In this document: in pieces, positions 12,201 to 27,200 of the stretch | Position numbering within the stretch: the first letter of the stretch is position 1 | Layout of the letters: every line of letters begins with the position of its first letter | Origin: Petrosia ficiformis | Lineage: Eukaryota; Porifera; Demospongiae; Haplosclerida; Petrosiidae | Assembly (NCBI GenBank): GCA_947044365.1 | Contig: OX345646.1 | Span: 2,984,827-3,048,826 of the forward strand | Direction: 5' to 3' | Length of the DNA stretch: 64,000 nucleotides | Notes under the pieces: generated by a model | Seen by the model: the letters and a program-made list of their open reading frames with translations, nothing else | Told to the model about the DNA's origin: nothing | Database searches by the model: none | Position numbers and translations under genes: made by a program

Positions 12201-15200
12201 TTTTAAGCTACTGGGATCGTTTATTGAACTCAATTGAACTAACACAATAATTGATTATACATGTATATACATGTATATACACAACTTAATTTCTAGAATA
12301 TTCCTAAGATACATGTGATGATCATACTAGAATATTCCTGCAGTAAACCTGAATAACGAACGCTTGCGTGAGCGTTAACATGCCCCCAAACGCCAAAGGC
12401 AAAACATAAAATTGTCGAAAGATTGGAATGATAAATATAAAAACAGTCTGGTTCCACTTTTCCGGTATGGCAAAGAAAATGTTGACATTTGTTGCAGTAC
12501 CACTGTGTATCCCATCTAATTTTGTTTACGCTACAATAGTAGCATTTACCACATAATCTCTGTGTTTCCTGTCTTTCCTCACAGACTTTCTTCAGTGGAA
12601 AATGCCCAGAGTGTGTTGTTATACATCCAGATATTCTCTTACGTGAATTATAATCTCCAATAAGCCCACGAGCTAATTCTATTCTTTAGTTGATTACGTG
12701 TTTACCAAGACTACATTGTGGATGAGCTTCTTTGAAAAGCACGTAAGAATTAGTAATCGAAACATCGAAAAGAAACCAGATATATTTATTGTACTTCCTA
12801 TTTTCAATCTTACATGATAATAGCTTCGGAGCTGATCCACACCACCCATATAAGTATTATATGATAGTATTGATGCTGGACATAATAGTTATTCCTTGTG
12901 ATTTGTTCGAACAGTTCCACAGGCATATATTTTGTCAATATAAAGTGCATCTAGCAATTTGGGACTAGAAAAAAATTTTCGGAGAAGATATGAGTATAGC
13001 TACTAACAAGTGATTGTGTTACCTTCATTACCACATCTCCACCAAGTCCAAAATCTCCTATGGATTCAGCTTCAGTACTCTTTCCAGTGTACACATCAAA
13101 CTGGGAGAAATACCCATTGACAGCATCAGCTCGTACCCATACTTTAAATCCCCTTTTCACAGGTTTGAGAGGCATGTACTGTTTCATTGTTGATCTTCCT
13201 TGAAAGTATCATGGCTTCATCAATACTCTGCTCTTGTCTGGGTATGTAGTTTTTACTAAATACATCTTGAAAGTGTTCAATAATAGGCCTTACTTTCCCT
13301 AATCTATCATAACCATCTTCACCTCTTTCTTTTAGCTTATAGTGTTGTCAGCGAAATGCAAATATCTCAAAATATCCCGAAATCTGTTACATGAATTTCG
13401 AGAGGCTACTGAAGAATAATGAAAGATCTCGTTCTTCTTCCAGTAGTCATCTATAGCTACAACTACACCCATAAGGATAGAGAACCCAAAGGTAAGCAGA
13501 CAGCTCAGTCACTGTGATTGGTTCCCATTGATCATATTTCTCCTGACTCATGTATTGTAAAGCATATAGGTTGGTTTGCTTTACAATATGCATCTTCAAA
13601 GTATCAGTAAAAAACTGGACACTGTTCGACAGTGAATTGAGGGCCTTTGATGAGAGCATATGGGTGGATAATCGCTGGTTTTATGTTTGCGGTCCATTCT
13701 TTATAGGGAGGGTTTTTTATGTAGGATTAGATGTCTGTTTAGAATGTTTCAGTTGTCTCTTTTTGGATGTTGGGTTGCCCACTGGTGTTGACGACAAAGA
13801 TGTGTATAGTGTTGTCAGCGAAATGCAAATATCTCAAAATATCCCGAAATCTGTTACATGAATTTCGAGAGGCTACTGAAGAATAATGAAAGATCTCGTT
13901 CTTCTTCCAGTAGTCATCTATAGCTACAACTACACCCATAAGGATAGAGAACCCAAAGGTAAGCAGACAGCTCAGTCACTGTGATTGGTTCCCATTGATC
14001 ATATTTCTCCTGACTCATGTATTGTAAAGCATATAGGTTGGTTTGCTTTACAATATGCATCTTCAAAGTATCAGTAAAAAACTGGACACTGTTCGACAGT
14101 GAATTGAGGGCCTTTGATGAGAGCATATGGGTGGATAATCGCTGGTTTTATGTTTGCGGTCCATTCTTTATAGGGAGGGTTTTTTATGTAGGATTAGATG
14201 TCTGTTTAGAATGTTTCAGTTGTCTCTTTTTGGATGTTGGGTTGCCCACTGGTGTTGACGACAAAGATGTGTTTGAGGTAATGGAGGAAGGCATAGATAA
14301 CACTGGTTGTACAGAAGTAATTGAAGATATTGTGCTACCCATAGATGTTGTAAATATTGGACCTGGTGACAATGAAGGTGATGATGGTAGGTGGTGATAT
14401 ACATTGTGGCAGATGTTGATTGTCAGCAGAGGTAATTGAAGATGTTTGTATACACGTACTTGCTATATTTGTAGATGTTGCTAATATAGGAGGCAGAAGA
14501 GGAGGTGGTGACAGAGGAATGATGTCAGTGTCAGACAGTAAAAGGGAAGAGGAAGATGGTAAAATGCTACTGGTATAGTCTAGTGGTGATGGTAAAGGGA
14601 TTCTTTCATCATCAGAGGGATCAGTATCTTCATCAAAATCATCAAACTCATCATTGCTCCCACACATCATTGGATCTTCAGCACTGCTATCCAGCATTTT
14701 AATTACATCACTTGTCTCAAATCTTTGTCTTTTATTTGTCATACTTTTTTTAATTGTTTATACAAAATTATTATAATTATCAAAACAGCTAGCTAAACCA
14801 TGTGGTTTTCCACGTGTAAAAACTCCATGTTTTCTTATGGCAAGCCTCTAGCCCAGTACAGATTTTTTTAAGCATAAGAACTCCTCTTACTGTTGCCAAA
14901 GTATTAGGACCCTATCAGTTATTATTTGTGAGATATATGAATAAAAGTAAGGTGTGGTCGAAAGACGCCAATTGGCGTCTATGGTTGTTAATCAGTTAAA
15001 CAAGCACATAAATAAAATAGTGATAATTAGTTAACACATACAGTAATTAAGAAACACCTGTACATTGTACACATCACTATAAATACATTAATATCTAAAT
15101 ACATCCCACTAATAAATAAAGCTATCTCCTGGTGTTTTTGTTGAGGTCTATTGTAACGCAATAATAAATTCTGGAGGGTCTCAGGCTGAAACATTCGAAC

Positions 15201-18200
15201 TTATTAGTCTAGCACTGGGGATGGGATCTTGTGCTATACATGTACATGTAAGTATTACTTGCACAGCACTCACACCAGTGTTTTAACTAATACATATGGT
15301 AGGAAGCTTCAAAAAAATCACTAAGAAATATGAAAAATGAAATAAACAACCTGTATATGAAATAACTATGAAAACTACTTTAAATTTACCAATACAACAC
15401 CATTCACAGGAATCACATACATAAAATAATTAGTGTTGCACCGATAATGTATCAGTATATCTATTATCGGCTTACCGGCACAATTTCGCTTTTATCGGTA
15501 TCAGTTTCCATCGCTCTGATACAACCGATATACACATAGCACTCACTGCGCATGTGCATGCAATTTATCACATGGTTATAATCCGTTAACGTGAACCATG
15601 GCACATTCGAACACTCGTCTTACTGCTTTTCTCCAACTAACGAAGCATGTATTGGGGTATCTATGACTTTGTTAGAAGCACCAAGTCTGTGTTGTAGAAG
15701 TTATACAGGTAAGTAAAGGTGTGGGCGTTGCCCTTTTGACTACAAAATGTTTAAACACTCGCCTTGCTATTTTTCTGCCGATAGCGAAGCATAAGTTTTA
15801 CATCTCTAGCTTCCTTAACAACTCTTTTTCCAGCAAAGTAAGTTACAATCTATAGTTTTATAAAACGGGAGAGTTATGAAGGTACGCTCCACCCACACAT
15901 TTTACTTAGAAAATTAATTTAGGAATGCATTCAGTTCCATCTGAGAGATTGTTCTCCAGAGCAGGTAACATACATGATGAAAAATGGAATCGACTCGCTC
16001 TGGAAAATGCTGAAATTCTTTTGTTCATTGAAAACAATATGAAACTGCAATGATATTACCTTATTTATCAATTCTTACTTTACTCAACACTTACTACCTT
16101 ACTTATCACTTATTACTTACTCACCACTTACTCTTATCTTCGTTGAGTTTACTGACTTTCGTTCATGAGTTATTTTGTATTAATAATTACATAATAATAA
16201 ATACAATCATTATCAATTATTGTATCGGTAATCGGTATCGGCCTTTATCGGCATCTAAATATCGGTTATCGGAATATCGGTCAAATCTTATAACTGTGCA
16301 ACACTAAAAATAATATGTGCAAACCTTTTTTTGGTAGTTGTGAGCTTATTAAAGTCTTGGTTCTTCTTAACACCCACAAAGACATGAGGTTTTCAAGAAT
16401 TTTCTGTTCTGTTAAAAGAAACATATCATCAGTCAAAGTGATATTGTTTGGTGTTTTCATACTCGATCTTGTTGTAGCAAGTTCTCTCTTGGTACAATCA
16501 AATTTCTGTCCCTCTAGAATAGGTCTTTCAAATTTCATTTGAAATTCTTTCATGTTCTCAAGACAACCTGGATTAGCCCTAAAACAAAAGAAAGACATAC
16601 AACTATACATACAAATACATGACAGAGAGAGAGAGAGAGAGAGAAAGAGAGGTGACACACAGTCAAACACACATGTACAGAAGGAAGATAAACATGCACA
16701 CATACATTCACAAAAACACACATGCATTCATACACACATATATATGTACTCTACATAACTGTTAATGATCTAAGGATCCCTTCTCCAATTTCTATCTGTG
16801 TAAAAATAATTACTTGCAAAAAAATGGGTTACAAAAGCCTAAGGTCCTTTCTTGTTGGTTCTTCCGGAACACATGTATAATATCCACTTCCAGTTCTGGT
16901 TCCAAACACCCGACTATGCATGATGACATGTCCAGCACACTGAAAGCATGAAAGGACATGTTGAAGGATTTGTTTTTCACTAGTCAGAACAATTTTATTT
17001 CTTCTGCTCTTGAGGCATGGCACATTAGACTAGTCAAATCCAGTCAAAAGAGATCAAAGACTGCTGTCACACACCTACATGTGCATGCTTGTTTTCAATT
17101 ATGTCTGTATGCGCATTTTCTAGTCACGAGTACACATGTTTATTTTGTGTGAATGCATGCCTGTATATGTATGAAATATAAGTAGCTATTTACTGTGTAC
17201 CATTCGGTCCACCAGGAAGATTGCTGTAAAGTAATTAACATGTCTGGCCATTAAATAAAATATTTGAAATAAAATTGTTCTGACTAATAAGTGAAAAACA
17301 AATCCTTCAGCATGAACACACCTAGTCAACCAAGCCTAAATACATAAAAGCATATGGATATGTCATACATGTAAATGTAGCTAGTGGTTAATTTCCTTAA
17401 AAAGAATAATCATTAACAAAAATTTGAGTTAAGAAGGCAAAAATATAAGTATTTTAGGGAAACACATTTTTTAGACTCCCAATCCCTACCGCATATCAAA
17501 CACAAATACAAAATTTGAAATACATGTATTACATAATTACCAATTCAGCAAAGACCAAAGCTCTGTGAAATTATTTTGAAGAGCAGTCCCTGTTAGACCA
17601 AACCTAGAGAAAATGTTACGCATATGAAATTTTTCACTCTAGTTATACACAGTTCTATCAACTTAATTGCAGCCCTTTAGCTTGCCAAAAAAGTTAAGTG
17701 AATCAACTACTTCTCACACTTGCTATGAGAGTAATGTCTTGAGGCCCAAATACATATTTAAAACAGCCCACCATTCTTTCTGTCATTCATGATTTATTAG
17801 ATGTACACTGGACAATTAACCATAGGCAGAGCGGAAGGTTACTGAAATCAGGTTTTCTGTCTGTGTGTCTGCGTATCTCTCTGTTTTTATACCAAAGTAT
17901 CTGGATAACTGACAACATTGGGACTTCAATCGTGCTACCAACAGACTTGAAAATAATACAAGGATTAAAATAAAACACAGCTTTTTATTAAAACCTTTTT
18001 GTTATTAAGTTATGACAATTTTTGTACCCCACGACTACCTTTTCACCATTTTCTAAAGACTTCTTGTAGCAGCAGAAAAGAGTACACCTATTTTTTCACT
18101 TCACGCATGTGATTGAAGCCATAAACCTGTTGCACTGCACTTCTTTACTAGGAATTACGTACTCTTGACAGAAATGGGTGTGTAAGTTGTAACATACATA

Positions 18201-21200
18201 CATACATGTTACGTATACATCTCAGTATAATAATTATTATTACAGTCATGTATAGTATGAAAATTATTTTCTCGTAAGTAGTCATTCTTGTTTCCCAATC
18301 ACAATTATGGCAACACTCGCCTTGCTGCTTTCCTGCAACTAATGACATAATTTTGGTAGCTATGGTTTTCTTAGTACATGTAGGTCTTCAGAATAATGAA
18401 GCGAAGTGAAATCCTGTGCTGTTTAAAATGTTAATGTTGAGTAAAGATTTCTTAACAACTCTTCTTTCCAGTAAATGAAGTTAGAATTATGAGTTTTATA
18501 ACATGAGAGAGCTGAAAGTAATGTTTCACCCACAGATTTTAAATAATTTAACTATGGGGTTTAATTAATTTAATAATTAATGCATTAGATTTAATGAGCT
18601 TGTTGGATAAAGAGATATTATTACACAAAGGAGGCAACACAAAGTATGTGTGGTAAAGGGTGTGCTTACATAATTAATTAGGGGGTGGTCTTATGCCCGC
18701 TTGGACATTTCTAGGAAAACCCTGAATTACATGCACTTTTTTAATGAATGCACTGCATAACCCTCAACACAAGTGTGATTTGGGAGACAACTTGAGAATG
18801 ATTCAGTCACTAACAAAGAAATAGCTGGAGACAATATCTGACTGTAATAATTATTATTACAATTATTATACTGAGATTATATTCTATTTGTGTGTGTGTG
18901 CATTACAACTTACACTCCAAGTCCTACTAGCTATATAGTATAAAATTACAAGTACAGTATTAAATTCCATTATTGAAAACAGCTTCAATCATGTGGATGA
19001 AATAAATGGCTGGGCTAGAAATTGAAGAAAGCTTAAGGCTAGCTTGAAGTTGTAGCAGCCGCTATTTCAAATGTACTTCATTTCAAGCTGTGATTCGACA
19101 GCGATAGGTTTCAAGCAAGATGAGGTGCGTTCCAGTAAATGCTTTTGCTGCTAGACATCATTTGAAAGTTGTTAAACGACGACTGAGAGTTACAAAAATT
19201 GTCATAACTTTAAAATAGAAAGCTTTTAGCAATAGCCTATTGATACTTTTGATCCTTGTATGATTTGATGTCTGCTGGTAGTATTTTCAAAGTGCCAGGG
19301 TTCGTAGGCTAACTGGAATATTCCCGACAAACAAACAAACAAACAGATAAACAGACAAACAGACAAAATGATTAACCCTCACTCTGCCTATGTGAGCAAG
19401 GGTTAATTACATGTACATGTACCTTCTCTTGACTTTGAATTTGTTCAGTGCTTCAGCAACTTGACTTTCTGTGTTCTACATGTATGATTAATATTGTATT
19501 TCATCAATAATTTACCAAATGTATGTATCTCAATTCACCTACTTCTATATACATGTACATGTAGCTTACTCCCATTTTGCCTAAATTTAGGATTAGGTGT
19601 TATAAGAGTAGACGAAATCAAAACACTCGTTCCAAATTGTTCAATCTACTATTACAAATGAATCAATTTGTCAATATCATAATCTCATCAACACTTACAT
19701 TTAAAAATTCATTACGTTAAAATAACAAGATGTGGAGAAAAGGGCAGAGTATCCCTACAACTGCTTCGTGGTGTAATCATAAATGTGACTCAATCATCAT
19801 GGTTGACTAATTCTGACTTTCTCATGCCAGAAACACAACAGCCTATAAATGTTATTAAGCTTATCATTTTCAAAATCCATTTTTCTTATTGTAATTTCTA
19901 AAGTTTCTTGTAAAACTGTAAGTCAGCTAGACAGCTAATAATTACAGCTCCAATTTCTATGTAAGCTACAAGCAACTTTCCAACTGCTAGTAAAGCCACA
20001 CCACACATTAAATGACAAAGTCCCCAGAACGACTCAACTTACATTGATGTATACAATGTGTAATGTCATCAGGATACAAGAATATACACATGTACATGTA
20101 TATAGATTACACCCCATGGTAAGAAATCATAGGGGTGGCCATAAAAATGCCTTTATATAAACTATAAACTAATTGTTAGGTACATGTATAATACTATTAT
20201 GGATTAATGATTTTGGTATATACATGTACATGGGGATACCCAGACAGAAATTAAGGAAACAAGATTGGGATGATGTACCTTGTTATAGAGTTTGTATTTT
20301 AGGTAAATGGGCACAAAAGTGCGAAGTACATGTACATGTATATGCAGGCAAACAAAATGTGAAATCATATGAATAGCCTAGTTGAAACATCACCTAATTA
20401 TAATTTGAAGGGCTCGGATTGATATTCAACTACACACATACACATAGCTCAATAAAACCAATCTAATCATAGTAATGTTGAACAAAAAAAAACTTTAAAC
20501 ATTCGCTATTTGGCCATTTTGTACAAGAAGCAAACTAAAACATGGCATCTAGATGCAATAGTTTTCATTTATTTGACTTCCTTGGAATTAGAATTTACAT
20601 GTATTATTGCTACTTTAATTAAAGATTTGGGTAAAAATCCAGCAATCAGGTCATTTACCCTTGGCATACGAATTTTAGTTTGTTTGCTTGTCAGCAAATT
20701 TCTATGTTTAAAATATTAAGTTTAATGTCGGACATATCTACAAGGTACTTACCACACCGCTATGGCCTGACAGTACACTCTGATGTAATTTATGACTGCA
20801 AATATCAATAAGTTTGAAACTTAGCCATTAATAGTACACTCAGGGTTCTCGTTAGGCTTTTTTTGAAGGGTACAGAACCCTTCTTAACATGAAAAGTACC
20901 CTTCTTGAAGGCTCAAAATACCCATTGTACCCTTCTTGAACTGTATATTAACATACAATATTATGTAAGGTTGTTTACCGCTAGCTGTTTGAAGCTGTAG
21001 TTGATAGCCATCATAGCCTAGAGTCTTCTGACTGACATCTATCCTCGCTTTCTTTTTAGCAGGCATCTTGACACGCTGTAAATGAAACTCACGTGGTCAA
21101 ACTTAGTGGGCGTGTACATGAATGATTAATTATAAGCTAAGAAAGTTCCGCGCGCTTCGCGCGCGTACCCTTCTTACAGAAATTTCTGGCGAGAACCCTG

Positions 21201-24200
21201 AGTACACTACTGAAAAGTTTTCAAGAGAAAAGAGATTCCTACAAGATCTGCACCATGGCTGTATCCTCCCACCACACCTTTTAATCCTAACTTAAACACT
21301 TAGCAGGTATGCAATGAACATAATTCCATTTTTAAGAAGACTTGAAACTACATCTACATGCACCACTCACACACTTCTTTGGTCTGGTTCAACCATATGA
21401 AACTAATTATAATGCAACTCCATCTAATTGTTACACATTATGGAACATATAATTCATGTCCATTAATCATAATTAATTTGCTAACTTTCTCATGTCTGAA
21501 ACCTAACAACTATTATAATAAAAATTTGATTTTCAACTCGTCTAACAAATTAAAGCTTTTCTATAACTATTGTACAGTGAAACCCTCTTCTCTGGGCAGT
21601 GTGGGATCAAGAAGTGCCTGTAACTTTGAAACTGCCTGTAACTTAGAAAGCAGCCGAACTTCACTCTAATTACAGAATTGTGATTGAAATGTTGAAAATT
21701 GGTCCATTTTCACATGAATAATGAATGATATGTAATACATGTAGATTGTGCATAATAAAGGGTTAATTATTCGTACATTATGTTGAAATTTTCCAGGGGA
21801 ACAAATTTTCTTTTCTTTTCTTTTCCCCTGCTAAGATGCCTCTATTCTTTCTCTGGAAAGGTAGCTTAGAGCAACTGGAATCACAAGCACCTCCTCAGGT
21901 TCGCCCCACAATGATTAGCATTCATGCTAGCATTCTCTAGTGCATACAAATACATTCTAGTATTTATAACTGTCATATAATGCACGAGTATAATAGCAAT
22001 TGTGTTTATGTATATTTTTGTCTATTCTGGCTTTTATTAATAAAGAACAACTTAAAAAGAACTATCATATCAAAGACAAGACTTCTATCATCCTAGAGCC
22101 CATTGTGGCTCGATGGAATTACTTCATCAGTCTAGGAAGCATCCTGTGTGTTATCGCTGAAACAAGGTGGCTGACTAGTCGCTAAATTCCCGATCAGTGA
22201 AGTTAGAATACAATAAATTTCTACACTCTTAAGTCCTTTAAGCTTTCAAGGGTTTAAGTTCTAGCATGTGAAACAGTCATCTAAATTCTCCCTTCAAAGC
22301 TTCACTGCCATGCCATTTAATGTTTGCACATGCACACTTGTACACTTCAAACATGCGGTTAATAATGTGGGTGTGTTCCAGTAAAGTTAAGGCTTCTGTG
22401 TCAATGCAGTAGAAACTGTGACGGGAACAATACTAGTACTCGTTATAAAGCAATACTCCAACTTTGGAGGCTTTCTATAGCCAATCTATGAGGATACATG
22501 TAACTCATGTGCTTGTACTTTTAACTTAAACTACTTGAAATTTATGCTTATGCTTGTGCTTGAGCATATTTAAAGTACTTGTACTTAATAGATATACCTC
22601 ATACGATATATAGATATACGTCCTTTAAATGTACTTCACCCAATTTCTGTTTTGTGTGACAACTTACAATTACAGTACATAACAGACAGTGTGTGCTGAA
22701 TACAAGTATGTGTTAACAATATTACCACAAATTCCACAATATCATTTACCACTATTTAAAGAAGATAAGAAATTATAAAATGGTCTATAATAATGCATCC
22801 AAACAGCAAGAAAAAACAAGTGTATATAGAGAAAAAAAACATCCCTATGATTGCTTTACAAGTTTAAGTGAAGATAAAAGTATCCTTATGACTGCTTTGT
22901 GGTGTCCAGCATTCAGTAATCATGGCTGACTTCATCAAGCATGAAAGACAACAGCTTATTATAGTTATTATTTTGATTATCTACTCTCCTGACCTTTCAA
23001 AGGACCTTGTAGAACTTTAGGAATATATTTCAGGCAGAATAGCTAGCTATTAGTTCCAGTTTCTACGTAAGCTACACAGCTTTCTTTCTGCTGGTGTGTA
23101 GAGCTTGATCGCGCGTTCTTTTACGCGCCATGCCCATTAATTGACCGAGCCCCCAGGATGATGCAACTTCCTTAACTACGTATACAACGCATACTCGCGT
23201 AGGTGACACAAACATATATATATATATATACATGTATATATATAAACATACATTGAACCCGTGGGAAAGCAATCATAGGGATGGCCCTACGGGCCATAAA
23301 AATGTAAGCAATATATTGTATAATTTCATTAGGGCCAGTGGAAAGTAATCAAAGGGATAGCCTTGTGAGCCATTACTTACTTTAATACTATGTACTTCAT
23401 CCACTATAATTCCCAACCATGAAATTGAGTTCAATTCATCCTGCAAAAAGTGGGAAGGAATATGTACATACAATAGTGTTAATGCTGTTATAATACATGT
23501 ATGACAAAGATAACTTGTGCATGAATTTTACTAATGGATATCTGTTGTAGCTATAAGTTGCTTAAATGCAAGAACCTTGAAGGAATACTTCGGGTTCCCA
23601 AACAGCTGTGCACTATAACTGGAGTTATGCTTCAACTGATTGCTCAATTATTGATTTACACTATAATCATTCAAATATTAACCTAAGGTCCCTCTATTTT
23701 ATATGACACCACAATATACTAAGTTTTAGGTCATCATGAATGTAAACAGATTTTAGTGGGTCATAGAATATTGTACATGTAGATGTTATATACATGTACA
23801 TAACATCCACCTGTACAATATTCTATGTTAGTGTCAATGGTTTAATGGATCAAGACTTAAAGCATGCAGTCTGTGGACTGTAAACACTATAAAACCTCTC
23901 ACATACAACCGATTTAATGTTTAATACTTATTATTGCTCATTAAGTGACCTGTGGCCAATCAGAGTGCAGATAATGCGTCACATGATTGCACATTAAATC
24001 ACTTATTGCACACTTTTGCATGCAATAAGTCAGCTATTGCACACTTTGCTCATCTCTACTGACGAAGCTGCTCCCAACAACAGTGGTAGGTCACTAGATC
24101 GTCAATAAATTACTTACAACACACTTGACATTGCATTGTGTGTTTCAATGTAGCACTTGAGCAGTCAATAAAGGTCTCGTTTACATAACACACTTGCCTT

Positions 24201-27200
24201 CGGCTCGTGCATTGTTAACTGAACCTTTATCAACCCACACTCATGCTACATTAAAACACGTAATGACAGTAATTAAAAGTGTGTTATAACTATTACTCCT
24301 ATTAGTTATAAAATGGCAGTTGTATAGTAAATATTCCTATGTAGCATAAGGGGCAGTGGTTGCTATCTTACAAAATTATTCTTGGCTGTATCATGTGTTG
24401 TTAGTACAACATCTAGTCTTCCTCTCTGTGCTTTATCAAGAATTTCGTCCTTTTTAGCTCGATGATAAACACTAAGAGGGTGAATTAAATTTTTAATTAT
24501 TATGGTTTAAAATGATTATAACTTCATTACATGTAATTTCAATGATGCAACAATTAACTACACTACTATATTACACAGTAGATACACTATGATGCCAAAT
24601 GATGGCTCTACAATGAACTAAGACCAGTTTGTAATTTTTACGACATGAAGGACATTCCTATGATTGTTTTACATGTACATGTAAGTTAATCCAGTTGTGT
24701 TGAAACTTTGAACTACAAGAAAGAAGAAAAATATATCATTTATTTCTTGTTGGGTTATATGAATCATTCTGAAATATCAATTCAAAGTTTAGGAAATGCT
24801 TCATGTAACCTACAGCCTTTAATTGGAGTATATATTGAGACAGTATATGGTTAGGGGTAGGGATTCTATATTGCATACATATAATATATATTATTATGAT
24901 ATTTATATTAGGGCTGCAATGAATAGTAGTTTTTGGTATCCGGATGTTCGCTTAGTTTAACGAACGATTATCTGGATATTCACTTGCTTTCAGAGATATT
25001 AAATATTAGCTCACACTTTTGCTGTTTACAGTTGCTATAGATGTTTATAACAACAGCCAAAGTTGTTTAAACTATCCATTCAGTACTCTACAGGTGTAGA
25101 ACGCCAGTAATACGGAGCATAAAACTTCTTTGCGGCCATTTTATTGCAATTATATTGTCACGTGTTCAATTTCTACGCGCGTTTGTACGCATGTGCAAAC
25201 ATTAAACGAATATCCGGATGCTAAAAATACATCCGGATACCAAAATAACGAACAAATATCCAGATAAGCGGATATTCATTTCAGCTCTAATTTATATATA
25301 CATGTATATATACAGTATATGTCAATAAAAACTTTACGTTCCGTTGTACGAAACGATCGTAGTATGCTGTAAAGTACCACAATGTTCCATAGAAACGCTA
25401 CTGTAATCGTTGCTAAATACTCGTAATATTTAGAAAATTACGCTCCGTAATTACGGTAGCTGCCCACGTGACGTACACGCAACGTAGTGATGGGCGATAC
25501 CAAAAATTTTTAAATGATTACGATTACTGATTACATTCATCAAGTATTCGATTATTTTTTGATTACTTATTACTTTAATTAAAAAACTGTTCAAAAAAGG
25601 ACTTCTGTATCTGGCTAGTGGGTCTTTTGCGAGAGGAGAGAAGAGAAACATCACTATCAGATTCAAAGTCAGTAGTACTATCCTGAGTATCATCTGATGT
25701 CATTGTACAATTACAATCAATTACGCTTAGTTGCTTATAGCTGCAGAGAAAACACGTGTAAAAACGTGACTTTTTACTTAGTATGCGCATGCGCAGAGTA
25801 TCGATAGTAATGCACTGTAATCGCTTAGTAATCAATATTGTCCAAGTATCGAGTATAATCGAAATTGACCGATAGTATCGCCCATCACTAACGCAACGTT
25901 AGAAGTGTTGAATTTGTTGAATAGTCGTTTAGCTCTCGTTTGTACGAAGTGTTTACTACCTTTGACCGTCTAAATTGTCTCTAAGAACTATTCTAAAGAA
26001 CACACAAGTATCAGGTAAGAGTTAGCTGCTACATATTATTAAGTTAAGAATTCTATTTCATTTTATATTTTATCCCATGATGGCTTCTTATTCACTGGAT
26101 TGATGAAGACGCTTTGTCCATTGTTTGTGAAGACAGTGTGATATCAAACAAAGATAAGCTAGTAAAGGGAGAAATGTGTAAAATAAAAGAAAAATTATTG
26201 AAATAGGTGAGTAATGTGTGTATGTATATATACATATATATATATTATATATACGTAAATTATATTATATATATATAATATTATAATTCATTATAATTTT
26301 ATATAATTATTATAAAAAATTAATGTTGTTTTTCAGGGAAGAAAAATGAATTGGAAAAATTAGAGCAAAGCTATTTGAAATGTGAAGGCACTGATGATGG
26401 TAAGAAAAATATTTTAATATAGTTTATAGTAATTCTACTTGTTACAATTATTGATTAATAGGAAAGAAGAAGAATGTTGAATGCACAGAAAACAAAGAGA
26501 ACAAAGACGGCAAAAAGAAATGTGTTATTAGAAAAAGATTGTGTAACTCTGAAAATAATCAGCCGAGGAAAAAACAGAAAAATCGTATGTCAATTTAATG
26601 TCCATCTATGTAATTTATAAATTATATACAATTTTCCTTCAAAACAGAAGTGATGGGTTCCATAATTACTGTAACTGACCATGACCATGGCATAATAGAT
26701 AACTTAATAGAAGGAGAGGTTAACACAGATGAGCTGGAGAAAGATACGAGTGATAAAGATCAAGAGTTTTACAGCAAGGTGGATGAGACTGATATTAGTG
26801 ATGAACTAAATAATGTGACTTGCATTTCAGATTCTGGTAAATGCATTAACTGTGTGTAAATTAAATTTACTGGTTTTTTTTTTCTTAGATCCTCTTCTGT
26901 TAGAGATGACAATATTAGATATGGAGCAAAAGCTTAACCAGCAGGAAAAGTTGTTAACAGAAGCATTCAATAGAATTGAAAAACTAGAAACACTACTACA
27001 AAAGAATGTGTCACATGCCCCCCCTAGTGAATTTACTTCTGAACCAGACATGATAGACCAGAACAATAGTTTCTATCCTCACCATTCTTCAATGCCTCCA
27101 TGGATACCATTCCAATATTCTCCCTCTCCAATCTTTAATCAAACAGCTAACCATTCTCAAAATCCTTTACCTTTCCAGTCTCCTCCCATCAGTTATAATC

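Larger units (their letters stand above)
12344..14999 (-). mobile_element. piggyBac-like transposon, decayed, with internal duplication
   Basis: The right end on the minus strand reads 'TTAACTGATTAACAACCATA', the same terminal type as the MITE at 4513-5417. The left end keeps 'acgcttgcgtgagcgttaac' and 'aacgccaaaggc', but its TTAA has decayed to TAAA. A piggyBac-type transposase lies between on the minus strand. The element sits in the 7.1-kb intron between ERCC6L2-like exons 9054-9202 and 16325-16578. Confidence 0.8.

Noticed and set aside
12951..14742. Functional domesticated piggyBac gene
   Set aside because: Several frameshifts and a recent internal duplication disrupt the frame.
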